Origin: Lichenicola sp964247755
GTDB taxonomy: Bacteria > Pseudomonadota > Alphaproteobacteria > Acetobacterales > Acetobacteraceae
Direction of reading: 5' to 3'
DNA: 64,000 bases
Assembly (NCBI GenBank): GCA_964247755.1
Contig: CAXTVX010000007.1
Span: 1 to 64,000, forward strand
Made by a program: the position numbers and the translations under genes. The number at the start of each line of letters is the position of its first letter. Within the stretch, counting starts at the first letter, position 1. Positions 18,028 to 26,061 of this stretch are shown piece after piece. The notes under the pieces were generated by a model. It was not told the origin of the DNA. It saw only the letters and a program-made list of their open reading frames with translations, and searched no databases.

Positions 18028-19023
18028 ATGGTCCGACGTTCCTGCCGCCTGCCGTTTCTGCTGGGCGCGATCCTGCTGGGCGGCGCCGGGCCCGCCGCCG
18101 CCCAGCAGCCGCCGGAAGGCTCGGCGCCTGAAAGCGCGGCACCCGGAAGCCCGGCATCGGGAAGCCCGGTCCCGGGCGACGTGCGCCCGACGGGGCCGTC
18201 GGCTTTGTCTGCCGGCCCTGCCACCGCGCCCGGAGCGCCCTCCGCTGCCGCCGTGACGAGCCAGCCGACGGTCCATGCCGCAGGGAGACCTACGGCCGAC
18301 GCGATCCCGCCGCAACTGGCCGAAGACCGGGCCGACGCGATCGCGCACGACATGGTGCTGCACCCGCCGCAGAAGCTGGTGCCGCCGCAATCCGCGTTCC
18401 GGCTGCTGACCGCACGGCACCGGCTGGGCGGGCTGCTGGACCGCAGCGTGCGCGGGGCCGAGAACAGCCAGGTCGGGCGGGTGATCGACGTGATGATCGG
18501 CGACGACGGCCACCCGGCGGCGCTCGAGCTCGATGTCGGCGGCTTCATGGGGGTGGGCAACCGCAAGATCGCGGTGGCGTGGGGGTTGTTCGACCTGTCC
18601 AAGCCGGAAGGCAGCGACCCGCTTCGGGTGGCGCTGACCGAGGCGCAGGTCAAGTCGGCGCCCGCGGTCGAGGAGTCCGGGCCGGTGACGGTGGTGACGG
18701 GCGCCAACGCGGCGTCGCCGGCGGCTCCCACTCCGCACGAGACGCCGGCGGGCGCATCCAACCCGGCCGACGGATCGCGCATCACGGGTCCGGCTCCGGG
18801 CCCGGTCCTTTCCCCGCCGGCCGGGCCGGGAACTCCCGCTGCGCCGCCGGCCTCCGACCCGGCCGACGGATCGGCGATCACGCCACCGGCACGGCTCGCG
18901 GCGCCGGCCGGATCCTCGACCTCGGCGCCGCAGCCTGCGCCGGCCGTGGCGCCACCGGAAGGCTCAGCGGTGCCACGACCCGCACCCCCGGCCACCGCGC
19001 CCATCCCGAAGCAACGGTCCTGA
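18028..19023 (+). CDS. Exported PRC-barrel-like protein with proline/alanine-rich tail
   Basis: A 331-residue protein with a signal peptide (MVRRSCRLPFLLGAILLGG, cleavage near AAAQQ) and GGGAGA before the ATG. Residues ~134-215 form a PRC-barrel-like fold: LLDRSVRGAENSQVGRVIDV, MIGDDGHPAALELDVGGFMG and NRKIAVAWGLFDL. The regions before and after are low-complexity Pro/Ala/Gly/Ser. The tail repeats units of the form PADGSxIT (twice), with related EGSA units. PRC barrels bind RNA, tetrapyrrole-related proteins or metals; the periplasmic forms are poorly known. Its stop overlaps the possible start of the MFS gene. Confidence 0.75.
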   Translation: MVRRSCRLPFLLGAILLGGAGPAAAQQPPEGSAPESAAPGSPASGSPVPGDVRPTGPSALSAGPATAPGAPSAAAVTSQPTVHAAGRPTADAIPPQLAEDRADAIAHDMVLHPPQKLVPPQSAFRLLTARHRLGGLLDRSVRGAENSQVGRVIDVMIGDDGHPAALELDVGGFMGVGNRKIAVAWGLFDLSKPEGSDPLRVALTEAQVKSAPAVEESGPVTVVTGANAASPAAPTPHETPAGASNPADGSRITGPAPGPVLSPPAGPGTPAAPPASDPADGSAITPPARLAAPAGSSTSAPQPAPAVAPPEGSAVPRPAPPATAPIPKQRS

Positions 19024-20396
19024 ACCTGAAGCCGCGTCGCCTGACATCCGCGGCCGCGTCGGCTGCCGTTCCCGTCGACCGGCGCAGCCAGCGCGGGCTG
19101 GACTGGACGAACTTCTTCGTCGCCAACCTGCAGCAGGCGTTCGGGCCGTTCATCGCCGTCTACCTGACGGGCCAGCACTGGACGCAGGGCCAGATCGGCC
19201 TGGTGCTGACGGTGGGCACGGTGACGGCGATGGCCAGCCAGGTTCCGGCAGGGCTCGCGGTCGACCTGCTGCGCAACAAGCACCTGGCTGCCGGAGCGTC
19301 GATCGTGGCGATCGTGGTGTCCTGCCTGATGCTGGCGGCGTTGCCGGAACAGCTGCCGGTCACGTTGGCGGAGGTGCTGCACGGCTTCGCCAGCTGCATG
19401 CTCAACCCGGCGATCGCGGCGATCACCCTGTCGGTGGTCACCGCGAACGCGATGAAGAGCCGGTCGCCGCAGGACCTGTCGCGCGACGCCGCTTCCGCGG
19501 CACTCGGCGAGCGGTTCGGACGCAACAACAGCTTCGCGCAGATCGGCGCCGCCCTGTCTGCCGGGCTGATGGGCGGTGTCGGCTACCTCGTCTCCGCCCG
19601 GGCGACCTTCTATCTCGGCGCCCTGATGGCGCTGCCGGGACTGCTGGCGCTGCGGGCCATCGCCCGGGTGCCGCCGCCGGACGCGGCATCCCCCGCCGGT
19701 GCCGACGATCCGTCCGCCACCCCGCCACCGTCGCAGGGCTTGCGCACCCTGTTGCGCAACCGGCGGCTGTACGGGTTCGGCGTCTGCGTCGTGTTCTTCC
19801 ACCTGTCCACCGGCGGCATGCTGCCGCTGGCGGCCGGCGAGGTGACGCGCGAGGCCGGGCGCTCGGCCGAGCTGGTGATCGCCGCCTGTATCCTGCTGCC
19901 GCAGGTGATCGGCGCGGTGCTGTCGCCGCGGATCGGCCACTGGGCCGGCGTCCATGGCCGGCGCCCGGTGATGCTGCTGGCGTTCACGGCGCTGCCGCTG
20001 CGCGGCCTGCTGCTGGCGGTGGCGACCGCGCCGTGGATGATCGTGGCGGCACAGCTGCTGGATGCGGTCAGCTCCGCCGCCTTCGGGGTGATGCTGCCGC
20101 TGGTGGCGGCCGACCTCAGCCGCGGTACCGGCCGGTTCAACCTGTGCCTGGGGCTGCTGGGGCTGGCGATCGGCCTCGGTGCCAGCTTCAGCACCACCCT
20201 GGGCGGTCTCCTGGCCGACCGGTCGCTTGCCGCCGGCTTCCTGGTGCTGGCCGGAGCAGGACTGGCCTGCGTGCTGTCGGTCTGGCTGCTGTTCCCGGAA
20301 ACCGCCCCACCGATGGAGCGCGACGGCGGCGGGACCGGGGCCGGTTCATCCAGGACGGCACGGAACGTCCTTTCGCGCGCAGGCACTCCGGATTGA
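19020..20396 (+). CDS. Major facilitator superfamily (MFS) transporter
   Basis: A 12-helix-type membrane protein. Helix 1 begins about LDWTNFFVANLQQAFG (from ~19095), with an MFS-like cytoplasmic loop AVDLLRNKHLA and further helices to 20320. A central cytosolic loop (RVPPPDAASPAGADD) divides the two halves. No ATG, GTG or TTG lies in frame between 18585 and the first helix. CTG 19020 overlaps the stop of the upstream gene (CTGA), the position an ATGA start would take, so I place the start there. Other possibilities are a distant ATG at 18579 or a sequence problem. Substrate unknown. Confidence 0.75.
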   Translation: MNLKPRRLTSAAASAAVPVDRRSQRGLDWTNFFVANLQQAFGPFIAVYLTGQHWTQGQIGLVLTVGTVTAMASQVPAGLAVDLLRNKHLAAGASIVAIVVSCLMLAALPEQLPVTLAEVLHGFASCMLNPAIAAITLSVVTANAMKSRSPQDLSRDAASAALGERFGRNNSFAQIGAALSAGLMGGVGYLVSARATFYLGALMALPGLLALRAIARVPPPDAASPAGADDPSATPPPSQGLRTLLRNRRLYGFGVCVVFFHLSTGGMLPLAAGEVTREAGRSAELVIAACILLPQVIGAVLSPRIGHWAGVHGRRPVMLLAFTALPLRGLLLAVATAPWMIVAAQLLDAVSSAAFGVMLPLVAADLSRGTGRFNLCLGLLGLAIGLGASFSTTLGGLLADRSLAAGFLVLAGAGLACVLSVWLLFPETAPPMERDGGGTGAGSSRTARNVLSRAGTPD

Positions 20397-21222
20397 GCAG
20401 CCTGGACTGGTGGAGTCCCGCCGTCGCACCGGATCACCGACACGGCGTCGATCCCGGCCGGGGCACGATCGCCTGATCATGTCCTGCTTCATCCCGGGGA
20501 AATGATCACCTTGTCAGCCAGGTGGAACCGCGGAGCGTTTCAACCCGACCTGATGCCGCCCTGGCTGCCGACCGGGACCCCCTGACGGCCAGGTTCGGAA
20601 TGTGCCCGGCTCCTTTCATGACGATGCCCAAAAGATGCCGGCATCCGTGACTGACCGATGCTCATGATCGGCCCTCCCACGTCCAACCTGTCGATCTTGA
20701 ACCAGCCTTGCGGCGTCGAGCCGCTGGAACCGGCGAGCGCGATCTCCCGCATCGTGCGACCTCCGTTTCCGACGACGGCGCGCAGGCCCCGGCGCCAGCC
20801 CCGCCAGCCTGCTGCCGGTCCGCTGCCAGAGTACGGCTGCCTTGGGGCGCAGTGACCTTCTCCCGGCTCTGTGTGTCCGGCATCACGATCACGCAGCGAA
20901 AGACGCGGGCATTGCCGATCACGGCCGCCCCGATGCCGGCGTGTCCTCGGCGATCGTCCGATGGGCCAGAGCGCGCCGCAGCACCCGGCCGCGTCGATGA
21001 TCGCGGCGGCTGTGCGACCCCGCTACCGGGCCGCCCGGGTTCATGAACCCGGCCGTGCCGGAGCTGGCACAGCCGACCAGCGCGAAGGCTTGGCGCAGCC
21101 GGATCGCGATGTCCGGATCCGGCGACGTCGACTGCCGGCCGGGCGCGCCTGGTTCGGTGGAATTGTGCTTCCGGCCATCGCGGACCACCTTGCCGGCAGG
21201 TTCGGCAACCGGAGTGACTGGG
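20397..21222. other. Gene-poor region with one short candidate ORF
   Basis: About 826 bp between the MFS gene and the rhodanese gene. Only the short minus-strand frame 20540-20752 has a good ribosome binding site. Codon-like patches occur on both strands, but none extends to a recognisable protein, so part may be decayed coding sequence. No RNA gene or inverted repeat of note. Confidence 0.4.
20540..20752 (-). CDS. Candidate small protein of unknown function
   Basis: A 70-codon frame. ATG 20752 has GGAGG 7 nt upstream, an unusually good ribosome binding site for this window. The protein starts MREIALAGSSGSTPQGWFKI and ends in a polar Gly/Arg-rich stretch. A second in-frame ATG (MSIGQSRMPAS) also has GGAGGG before it. 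I recognise no family. It may be a real small gene or the start of a decayed longer one, since the tail looks non-native. Confidence 0.3.
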   Translation of the reverse strand: MREIALAGSSGSTPQGWFKIDRLDVGGPIMSIGQSRMPASFGHRHERSRAHSEPGRQGVPVGSQGGIRSG

Positions 21223-21633
21223 ATGATCGAGGACGTCGATGCGCGACAGGCCTACGCGGCGCTGGCAGGGGATCCGGACGCGCAGCTGGTCGACGTGCGC
21301 ACGGATGCGGAATGGTCCTATGTCGGCCTGCCCGACCTGTCGGCGCACGGCAAGCGGGTGCTGCTGGTGCAGTGGCAGGGCTTTCCGACCGGCGCGCCCA
21401 ACCCCGACTTCGTCGAGCAGCTCGGCGCCGCCGGCCTGACCCGGCAGCACGTGATCTACTTCATCTGCCGCAGCGGCGTGCGCAGCCTGGCTGCGGCCGA
21501 GGCGGCGGAACAGGCGGGCTACCGCGCCGCCTTCAACGTGGCCGACGGCTTCGAGGGACCCCCAGACGCGAACGGGCATCGCGGCACGGTCGCCGGCTGG
21601 AAGGCGGACGGGCTGCCGTGGCGGCAGGGCTGA
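21223..21633 (+). CDS. Rhodanese-like domain protein
   Basis: A 136-residue single-domain rhodanese. It starts MIEDVDARQAYAAL, has LVDVRTDAEWSYVGLPDL (the CH2A-type region), and the active-site loop FICRSGVRS with the catalytic Cys at 82, then GFEGPPDANGHRG. The Cys-x-x-Gly-x-Arg loop suggests sulfurtransferase rather than an inactive domain. ATG 21223 has GGAG 8 nt upstream. Longer in-frame starts (21043) would add 60 non-family residues. Single-domain rhodaneses move sulfane sulfur to cyanide or thiol acceptors; the partner here is unknown. Confidence 0.87.
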   Translation: MIEDVDARQAYAALAGDPDAQLVDVRTDAEWSYVGLPDLSAHGKRVLLVQWQGFPTGAPNPDFVEQLGAAGLTRQHVIYFICRSGVRSLAAAEAAEQAGYRAAFNVADGFEGPPDANGHRGTVAGWKADGLPWRQG

Positions 21634-21668
21634 GCGCGACGTGCGGCCGGGCCTGATCGCGGCCGGCC

Positions 21669-22598
21669 TCAATCCCGACCGGGCGGCTCCGCATCGGCGT
21701 CGTACAGCACCTGCAGCACCACGCACCAGGCATAGCGGCTGTCGAGCGAGCTGCCGTCAGACGCGGACAGCATGCCGCTGGCGCCGACCGGCACGTGCGT
21801 CAGCGTCACCGCGTCGTCGACGTTGCCGCCGATCATGCTGAGCTGGTGCGCGCTGCGTGCCACCACCAGCCCGCAATGCGCGGGAAAGCCGTTGCGCGTG
21901 GGCAGGTTCTCGTAGCGGATCCCGCGCCCGCTGCTGCGCCCGGCACAGATCAGGTCGCCGAGCTGCGGCGCATAGCTGGCCGGATCCTGCGCGCGCAGAC
22001 CGGTCGCCGTGCCCGACGCGGCTGCGTTGATGTAGGTGGAATGGTTCGGTGCGTACGGGAAACGGTCGCCGGCGCCGTCGATCCGCATCACGTAGGAGAT
22101 GAAGGCGGCCGACCAGGCGTAGCGGCCATCGTGCTGGAAGTCGAACGGCGTGCCGGCGCTGTCGTGCTTGCCGGTCCAGCTGACTTCGGTCTCGTACGGG
22201 TCCTGGCCAATCCACCAGTACTCGCCGACCCGCTCCCACAGCCCGGGAAGCCGTTCCGGCTTGACGCCCGTGCCGGACGCATCGGGACGCTGCTCCGGAT
22301 CGTCGTCGTCCACCGGCTCGCCGAACAGGCGCCATTCGCGCAATGCGATGGCGACCGCGTCCTGCCGGTTGAACGGCGCGAACGATCGGGTGGCGAAGTC
22401 CGGCACGTGCTCGTCTGGTGCCGCGGGACCTTGCGACGTGCGGTACTGCGCGACCGGCGTCGGTTCCGGCACCGGCTGCGGCGGATGCGCCGGCGGCGTG
22501 TCCGCGCATCCGGCGAGCAGCATGCCGAGCACGGTCGGCAGGAAGGCGGAACGCAACTGGCGCAGGCGGGGCAGGACAGGGGTTCGGTGCGTGGTCAT
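21669..22598 (-). CDS. DUF2272-type lipoprotein
   Basis: About 309 residues with a lipoprotein signal ending LGMLLAGCADTPP (lipid-modified Cys near 31). The body matches the DUF2272 pattern: EREWRLFGEPV-like ALREWRLFGEPVDDDDPE, GEYWWIGQD, GRYAWSAAFISYVMRI, NHSTYI, LGDLICAGR and FPAHCGLVV. The Cys/His/Asn residues of the AHCG and ICAGR segments resemble an NlpC/P60-like fold, as proposed for DUF2272 relatives, but this is inference. ATG 22598 follows the mtnA stop by 7 nt; a GTG at 22613 would overlap it. Probably cotranscribed with mtnA. Confidence 0.75.
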   Translation of the reverse strand: MTTHRTPVLPRLRQLRSAFLPTVLGMLLAGCADTPPAHPPQPVPEPTPVAQYRTSQGPAAPDEHVPDFATRSFAPFNRQDAVAIALREWRLFGEPVDDDDPEQRPDASGTGVKPERLPGLWERVGEYWWIGQDPYETEVSWTGKHDSAGTPFDFQHDGRYAWSAAFISYVMRIDGAGDRFPYAPNHSTYINAAASGTATGLRAQDPASYAPQLGDLICAGRSSGRGIRYENLPTRNGFPAHCGLVVARSAHQLSMIGGNVDDAVTLTHVPVGASGMLSASDGSSLDSRYAWCVVLQVLYDADAEPPGRD

Positions 22599-22605
22599 CG
22601 TGGTT

Positions 22606-23712
22606 CTATGCACGCTCCGGAAACAGCGACGCGAGCCCCGGTCCGGACGCGTCGCACAAGCCCCGCTCGGTGATGAGGCCGCTCACCAGCCGCGCCGGCG
22701 TCACGTCGAAAGCGGGATTGGCGGCGGAGGTTCCATCCGGCGTCACCTGCACCCGGACCGGCGTGCCGTTCGGGCCACGGCCGGTGACGTGCGTGACCTC
22801 ATCCTCGCTGCGCTCCTCGATCGGCACCTCCGCCAGCCCGTCGGCGACGCTCCAGTCGATGGTGGTCGATGGCAGGGCGACCCAGAACGGCACCCCGTTG
22901 TCGTATGCCGCGAGCGCCTTGAGATAGGTGCCGATCTTGTTGGCGGCGTCGCCGTTGCGCGTCACGCGGTCGGTGCCGACGATCACCATGTCGACCTTGC
23001 CACGCTGCATCAGGTGGCCGCCGGCATTGTCGGAGATCACGGTGTGGCCGACGCCGTGGCTGCCGAGTTCCCAAGCGGTGAGCGCCGCACCCTGGTTGCG
23101 CGGCCGAGTCTCGTCCACCCAGACATGCACGTCGATGCCGGCGTCGTGCGCCATGTAGATCGGCGCCAGCGCCGTGCCCCAGTCCACCGTGGCGATCCAT
23201 CCGGCGTTGCAATGGGTGAGCAGGCGCACCGGCCCGTCGTCGCCGCGCGCGCGCTTGGTCGTCGCGATCTCCTCGATCAGGCGGAGCCCGTGACGGCCGA
23301 TCGCCTCGTTCTGCGCCACGTCCTCGTCGCAGATCAGGCCGGCCTCGTGATAGGCGACGCGCATGCGATCGGCGGGTGCGGTGTTGCGCAGACGGGTGAG
23401 CATGCGTCCGATCGCCCAGCGCAGGTTGATCGCGGTGGGCCTGGTGGCGGCCAGCAGCGCCGCGTCGCGCTCCATCGCATCGGTGCTGCTGTCGGCACGA
23501 AGCGCCAGCGCCAGGCCGTATGCGGCCACCGCGCCGATCAACGGCGCGCCGCGCACCTGCATGCTGCCGATCGCATCCGCAACCTGCGCGCATGTGGTGA
23601 GACGCAGGATGTCGAGCGACCAGGGCAGCCTGGTCTGGTCCAGGATGCGCACCGAGAACCCGTCGGCGGGATCGATCCAGACGCTGCGGAAGGCCTGGCC
23701 GTTGATCTTCAT
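22606..23712 (-). CDS. mtnA: S-methyl-5-thioribose-1-phosphate isomerase
   Basis: A 368-residue protein starting MKINGQAFRSVWIDPADG. MtnA isomerises methylthioribose 1-phosphate to methylthioribulose 1-phosphate in methionine salvage. It belongs to the eIF2B alpha/beta/delta-like family. Visible: QVRGAPLIGAVAAYG, the catalytic-Cys motif LLTHCNAGWIA, DVHVWVDETRPRNQGAALTA, and the catalytic Asp in VIVGTDRVTRNGD, with NKIGTYLKA. In-frame starts upstream (to 23760) lack family resemblance. Methylthioadenosine is made by SpeE-type synthases, and spermidine genes lie at 38 kb, so this pathway fits the genome. Confidence 0.95.
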   Translation of the reverse strand: MKINGQAFRSVWIDPADGFSVRILDQTRLPWSLDILRLTTCAQVADAIGSMQVRGAPLIGAVAAYGLALALRADSSTDAMERDAALLAATRPTAINLRWAIGRMLTRLRNTAPADRMRVAYHEAGLICDEDVAQNEAIGRHGLRLIEEIATTKRARGDDGPVRLLTHCNAGWIATVDWGTALAPIYMAHDAGIDVHVWVDETRPRNQGAALTAWELGSHGVGHTVISDNAGGHLMQRGKVDMVIVGTDRVTRNGDAANKIGTYLKALAAYDNGVPFWVALPSTTIDWSVADGLAEVPIEERSEDEVTHVTGRGPNGTPVRVQVTPDGTSAANPAFDVTPARLVSGLITERGLCDASGPGLASLFPERA

Positions 23713-24279
23713 GTCGAGGAGCACTCCGGCGGTACGACACCGGCATGACCAGGGAGGCACGCCGGCCGCGGTGTCCTAGCATCGCGGCGCCACCGGCGCA
23801 CCCGTCGCCGGATGCTGCAGCGGTCGCATCCGCGTGTGATCGGCGTCGAACGACCATGGCTGCAGCCGCATCCCATGGAGAGCGGCCGCTGCGGATCGCG
23901 AGATGCCAGCGAAGCACTGCATCCATGTGATTCCGAGCCGGGTGTGGCAGCGCCGACTCATGGCTGCGCGGAAGATCCGGACACGGGAACGCTCATGGAA
24001 CTTTAATGTAACGGTTGCTTTTCGTTGACAGAACTATGCGGTTCGAGGATGAGCATGTTCGATCGTGTGTTACTGAACGGCGATTCGCGGTGCCGGCTCC
24101 TTGCCGATTGAACCGCCTCGCGGTGAGCCCACGGCCGGAACAGGACACGCCTGCATGCTGCATGTCGATCGCGCGAGCCGGGCCGGGCGTCCATCGTCCA
24201 TGCAGTCCGCTCCTGGCGCACGTGACCCGCGACCCAATCCCGTCCAGCCACCATCTTCATCAGGCAGAGGATCCCGATC
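23713..24279. other. Intergenic region between mtnA and the histone-like gene
   Basis: 567 bp with no convincing gene; frames open in it lack ribosome binding sites and family resemblance. Around 24000-24060 it is lower in GC than its surroundings. A perfect -35-like TTGACA occurs at 24025-24030, but no convincing -10 follows at 16-18 bp, so I do not call a promoter. Transcripts diverge here (mtnA leftward, the histone-like gene rightward), so promoters for both must lie in it. Confidence 0.4.
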
Positions 24280-25266
24280 ATGAGTAGCGACACCACTGAC
24301 GGCAGGCGCACCCGCGCCATGGCCGTGCGTGCCGGTGGCCGGCGTACCGCCGGTTCCGGCGCGCGCAGCACGGCCGCCCGGACCACGCGCTCCGGCACCA
24401 CCGCGTCGGCGCGATCGGCTGCGGCCAAGAAACCGGGCGCCAAGCCGGCCAAGCCGGCCAAGACCACCAGAACGGCCAAGCCGGCAGCAAAGGCCACGCG
24501 CGCGCCGAAGACGTCGGCACGGACAACCAAGGCGCCGGCGACGCGCGCCAAGACCGCTCGTACGCCGACGCGCACTGCCAAGACTGCCGCCTCCGCCAAG
24601 GCCGCTCCGAAGCGGACGCGCGCGAAAGCCGCGCCGGCGACCAAGCGTGCTGCCGCCCGCACGACCGGCCGTGCCACATCCGGTCGCACGGCGACCACCC
24701 GCACCACGCGTACCGGCACGGCCGCGACCCGGAAGGCACCGGCCCGTTCGGCCACGCCACGGACCGCCACGCCACGGACCACCACGGCTCGGACGACTAC
24801 GTCTCGGACCACCAAGCCGGCCACCAACGCACGCGCGACCAAGCGCACGGCGACGGGCTCGACGCGCAGCACCGCCACCAAGGGCGATACCGCCCGCTCG
24901 ATGCGTACCGCCAAGAATCCTGCCACCCGTTCTGCGGCAGCGAAGTCCCTTGCCGGCACACGCACGACCCGTGCCTCGCGTTCCGACGCAGCAGCAAAGC
25001 CGGCGGCGCGCACCGCACGTGCAACCAAGGCCGGAACACGCACCAGCACGCCGACGCCGTCCGACAAGCACGACGCGGCGGTAAAGATGCGCCGCTCGCC
25101 CAGTGCTGCAACGCGACGGGAGGCATCCGAGGAACTGCGCGAGACCTCGCCGGTCGGGCATCGCCGCCGCCGCAAGGCTGCGCCAGAGACGGGCGAGACC
25201 GTGCCGCCGGCTGACGAACCTGCACCGGCCGAGACGCAGGCGGAAGAGCATCACGACGAGGAATGA
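24280..25266 (+). CDS. Histone-H1-like, highly basic Ala/Thr/Arg/Lys-rich protein
   Basis: A 328-residue low-complexity protein dominated by Ala, Thr, Arg and Lys, with Lys/Arg spaced every 3-5 residues and patterns such as KPAKPAKTTRTAKPAAKATR and TARTTTSRTTKPATNARATK. The last ~35 residues change to acidic (APETGETVPPADEPAPAE, ending EEHHDEE). It resembles histone-H1/AlgP-like nucleoid proteins, with (A/P)K-type repeats. Short DNA repeats underlie it: tandem CAAGCCGGC units near 24440-24461 and repeated CGCCACGGACC near 24750-24800. DNA binding is inferred from charge only. A strong terminator follows. Confidence 0.75.
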   Translation: MSSDTTDGRRTRAMAVRAGGRRTAGSGARSTAARTTRSGTTASARSAAAKKPGAKPAKPAKTTRTAKPAAKATRAPKTSARTTKAPATRAKTARTPTRTAKTAASAKAAPKRTRAKAAPATKRAAARTTGRATSGRTATTRTTRTGTAATRKAPARSATPRTATPRTTTARTTTSRTTKPATNARATKRTATGSTRSTATKGDTARSMRTAKNPATRSAAAKSLAGTRTTRASRSDAAAKPAARTARATKAGTRTSTPTPSDKHDAAVKMRRSPSAATRREASEELRETSPVGHRRRRKAAPETGETVPPADEPAPAETQAEEHHDEE

Positions 25267-25290
25267 TGTCCGGTCGGAGTAGGCAGGCGA

Positions 25291-25322
25291 GGGCCGGGTC
25301 GGATGTCGACCCGGCCCTTCTT
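25291..25322 (+). terminator. Rho-independent terminator after the histone-like gene
   Basis: GGGCCGGGTCG (25291-25301), a GATGT loop and CGACCCGGCCC (25307-25317) form a perfect 11-bp stem, followed by TTCTT. It lies 25 nt past the stop and isolates the gene from the flagellar genes to its right, which read the other way. Confidence 0.85.
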
Positions 25323-25387
25323 GCTGTCGCGGACAGGCCAGGCGGCAGCGCGTCCGCGACGCTGCCAGCAGTCGAAACGGTATGCCT

Positions 25388-25768
25388 TTAGGCGCGCACG
25401 ATCAGTGCGACGGCGCTGGTGAGGGATGATCGCGGCTTGTTTCCCCGCGCTCCGTAGCCGGTCGGTATCTGGGCCTGCCGCGCGGCGCCTGCGATCACCC
25501 CCATGATCCTGTTCTGCACCTTGATCGCTTGCCTGAGCAGCTTCCTGTTCTCGTCCACGAGCTGTTTCAGCCGAAGCGCCAGCGCTGCTTGTGCTGCGGC
25601 GTCTCCGCCGGGCGGGTTGGGACTGGCTGCGTTCAGTGCCTCGAGTGCTGCCCGCTTCCTGTCGACGAAGTCGGCGACTCGGCGGTAGTCGAGTGCCGTG
25701 AGAACCGCATTCTCCTCGGTGAGGACGGCCACCAGTTCTGCGACCGCGTGCTGCTGTTGTCCGGTCAC
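25388..25768 (-). CDS. FlgN-like flagellar chaperone candidate
   Basis: A 126-residue alpha-helical protein read from GTG 25768, whose codon overlaps the flgJ stop (GTGA). It has leading QQHAVAELVAVLTEENAVLT, VADFVDRKRAALEALN and ALALRLKQLVDENRKLLRQA, which fit the long-helix layout of FlgN. FlgN chaperones hook-junction proteins FlgK/FlgL for export. It is the last gene of the flgI-flgJ series, and its coupling to flgJ supports a flagellar role. The match is by layout and context rather than a strict motif. Confidence 0.65.
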   Translation of the reverse strand: MTGQQQHAVAELVAVLTEENAVLTALDYRRVADFVDRKRAALEALNAASPNPPGGDAAAQAALALRLKQLVDENRKLLRQAIKVQNRIMGVIAGAARQAQIPTGYGARGNKPRSSLTSAVALIVRA

Positions 25769-26061
25769 GGCTTCTTCTCCTGCATCTTCAACATCTGCTG
25801 GTAGATCCCCTCGGCCAGCCCGAAGCCGCCATGGCTTTCCACCTGCTTGGCCATCTCGGTGACTAGCATGGGCTTGAAGTTCGACTCGCCAGCTCCGCCC
25901 CCGAACAGGCTCTGGGACTGGTCCACCGTGTCGAACATCGGCTGGAGCAGCTGGCCGATCGTCATCGCCTCGAAATCCTGCGCCGCCTTCATCACCTTCG
26001 AATTTACCTCCGACCCTTGCGCCGTCGGAGCGACCGCGGCGGGAACCGCGCTTATCGTCAT
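25765..26061 (-). CDS. flgJ: Rod-binding protein (FlgJ N-domain only)
   Basis: A 98-residue protein that corresponds to the N-terminal rod-binding domain of FlgJ: KVMKAAQDFEAMTIGQLLQP, SLFGGGAGESNFKPMLVTEM and HGGFGLAEGIYQQMLK. The C-terminal muramidase domain of enteric FlgJ is absent, as in many alphaproteobacteria. The start overlaps the flgI stop (ATGA), and the flgN-like start overlaps its own stop. It acts as rod-cap scaffold in the periplasm. Confidence 0.9.
   Translation of the reverse strand: MTISAVPAAVAPTAQGSEVNSKVMKAAQDFEAMTIGQLLQPMFDTVDQSQSLFGGGAGESNFKPMLVTEMAKQVESHGGFGLAEGIYQQMLKMQEKKP

Noticed and set aside
16470..19955. Very long open frame (over 1100 codons) on the minus strand
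   Set aside because: It runs antisense or out of frame to the response regulator, SDR, PRC-like and MFS genes, all of which have family motifs. Long false frames are common at this GC content; the translation is Arg/Gly/Pro/Ala-rich.
24025..24047. TTGACA as a promoter of the histone-like gene
   Set aside because: A perfect -35 but no -10 at 16-18 bp, and over 230 bp from the gene.
24439..24470. Tandem CAAGCCGGC repeats as a mobile or regulatory repeat
   Set aside because: They are in frame and encode the Ala-Lys-Pro repeats of the histone-like protein.
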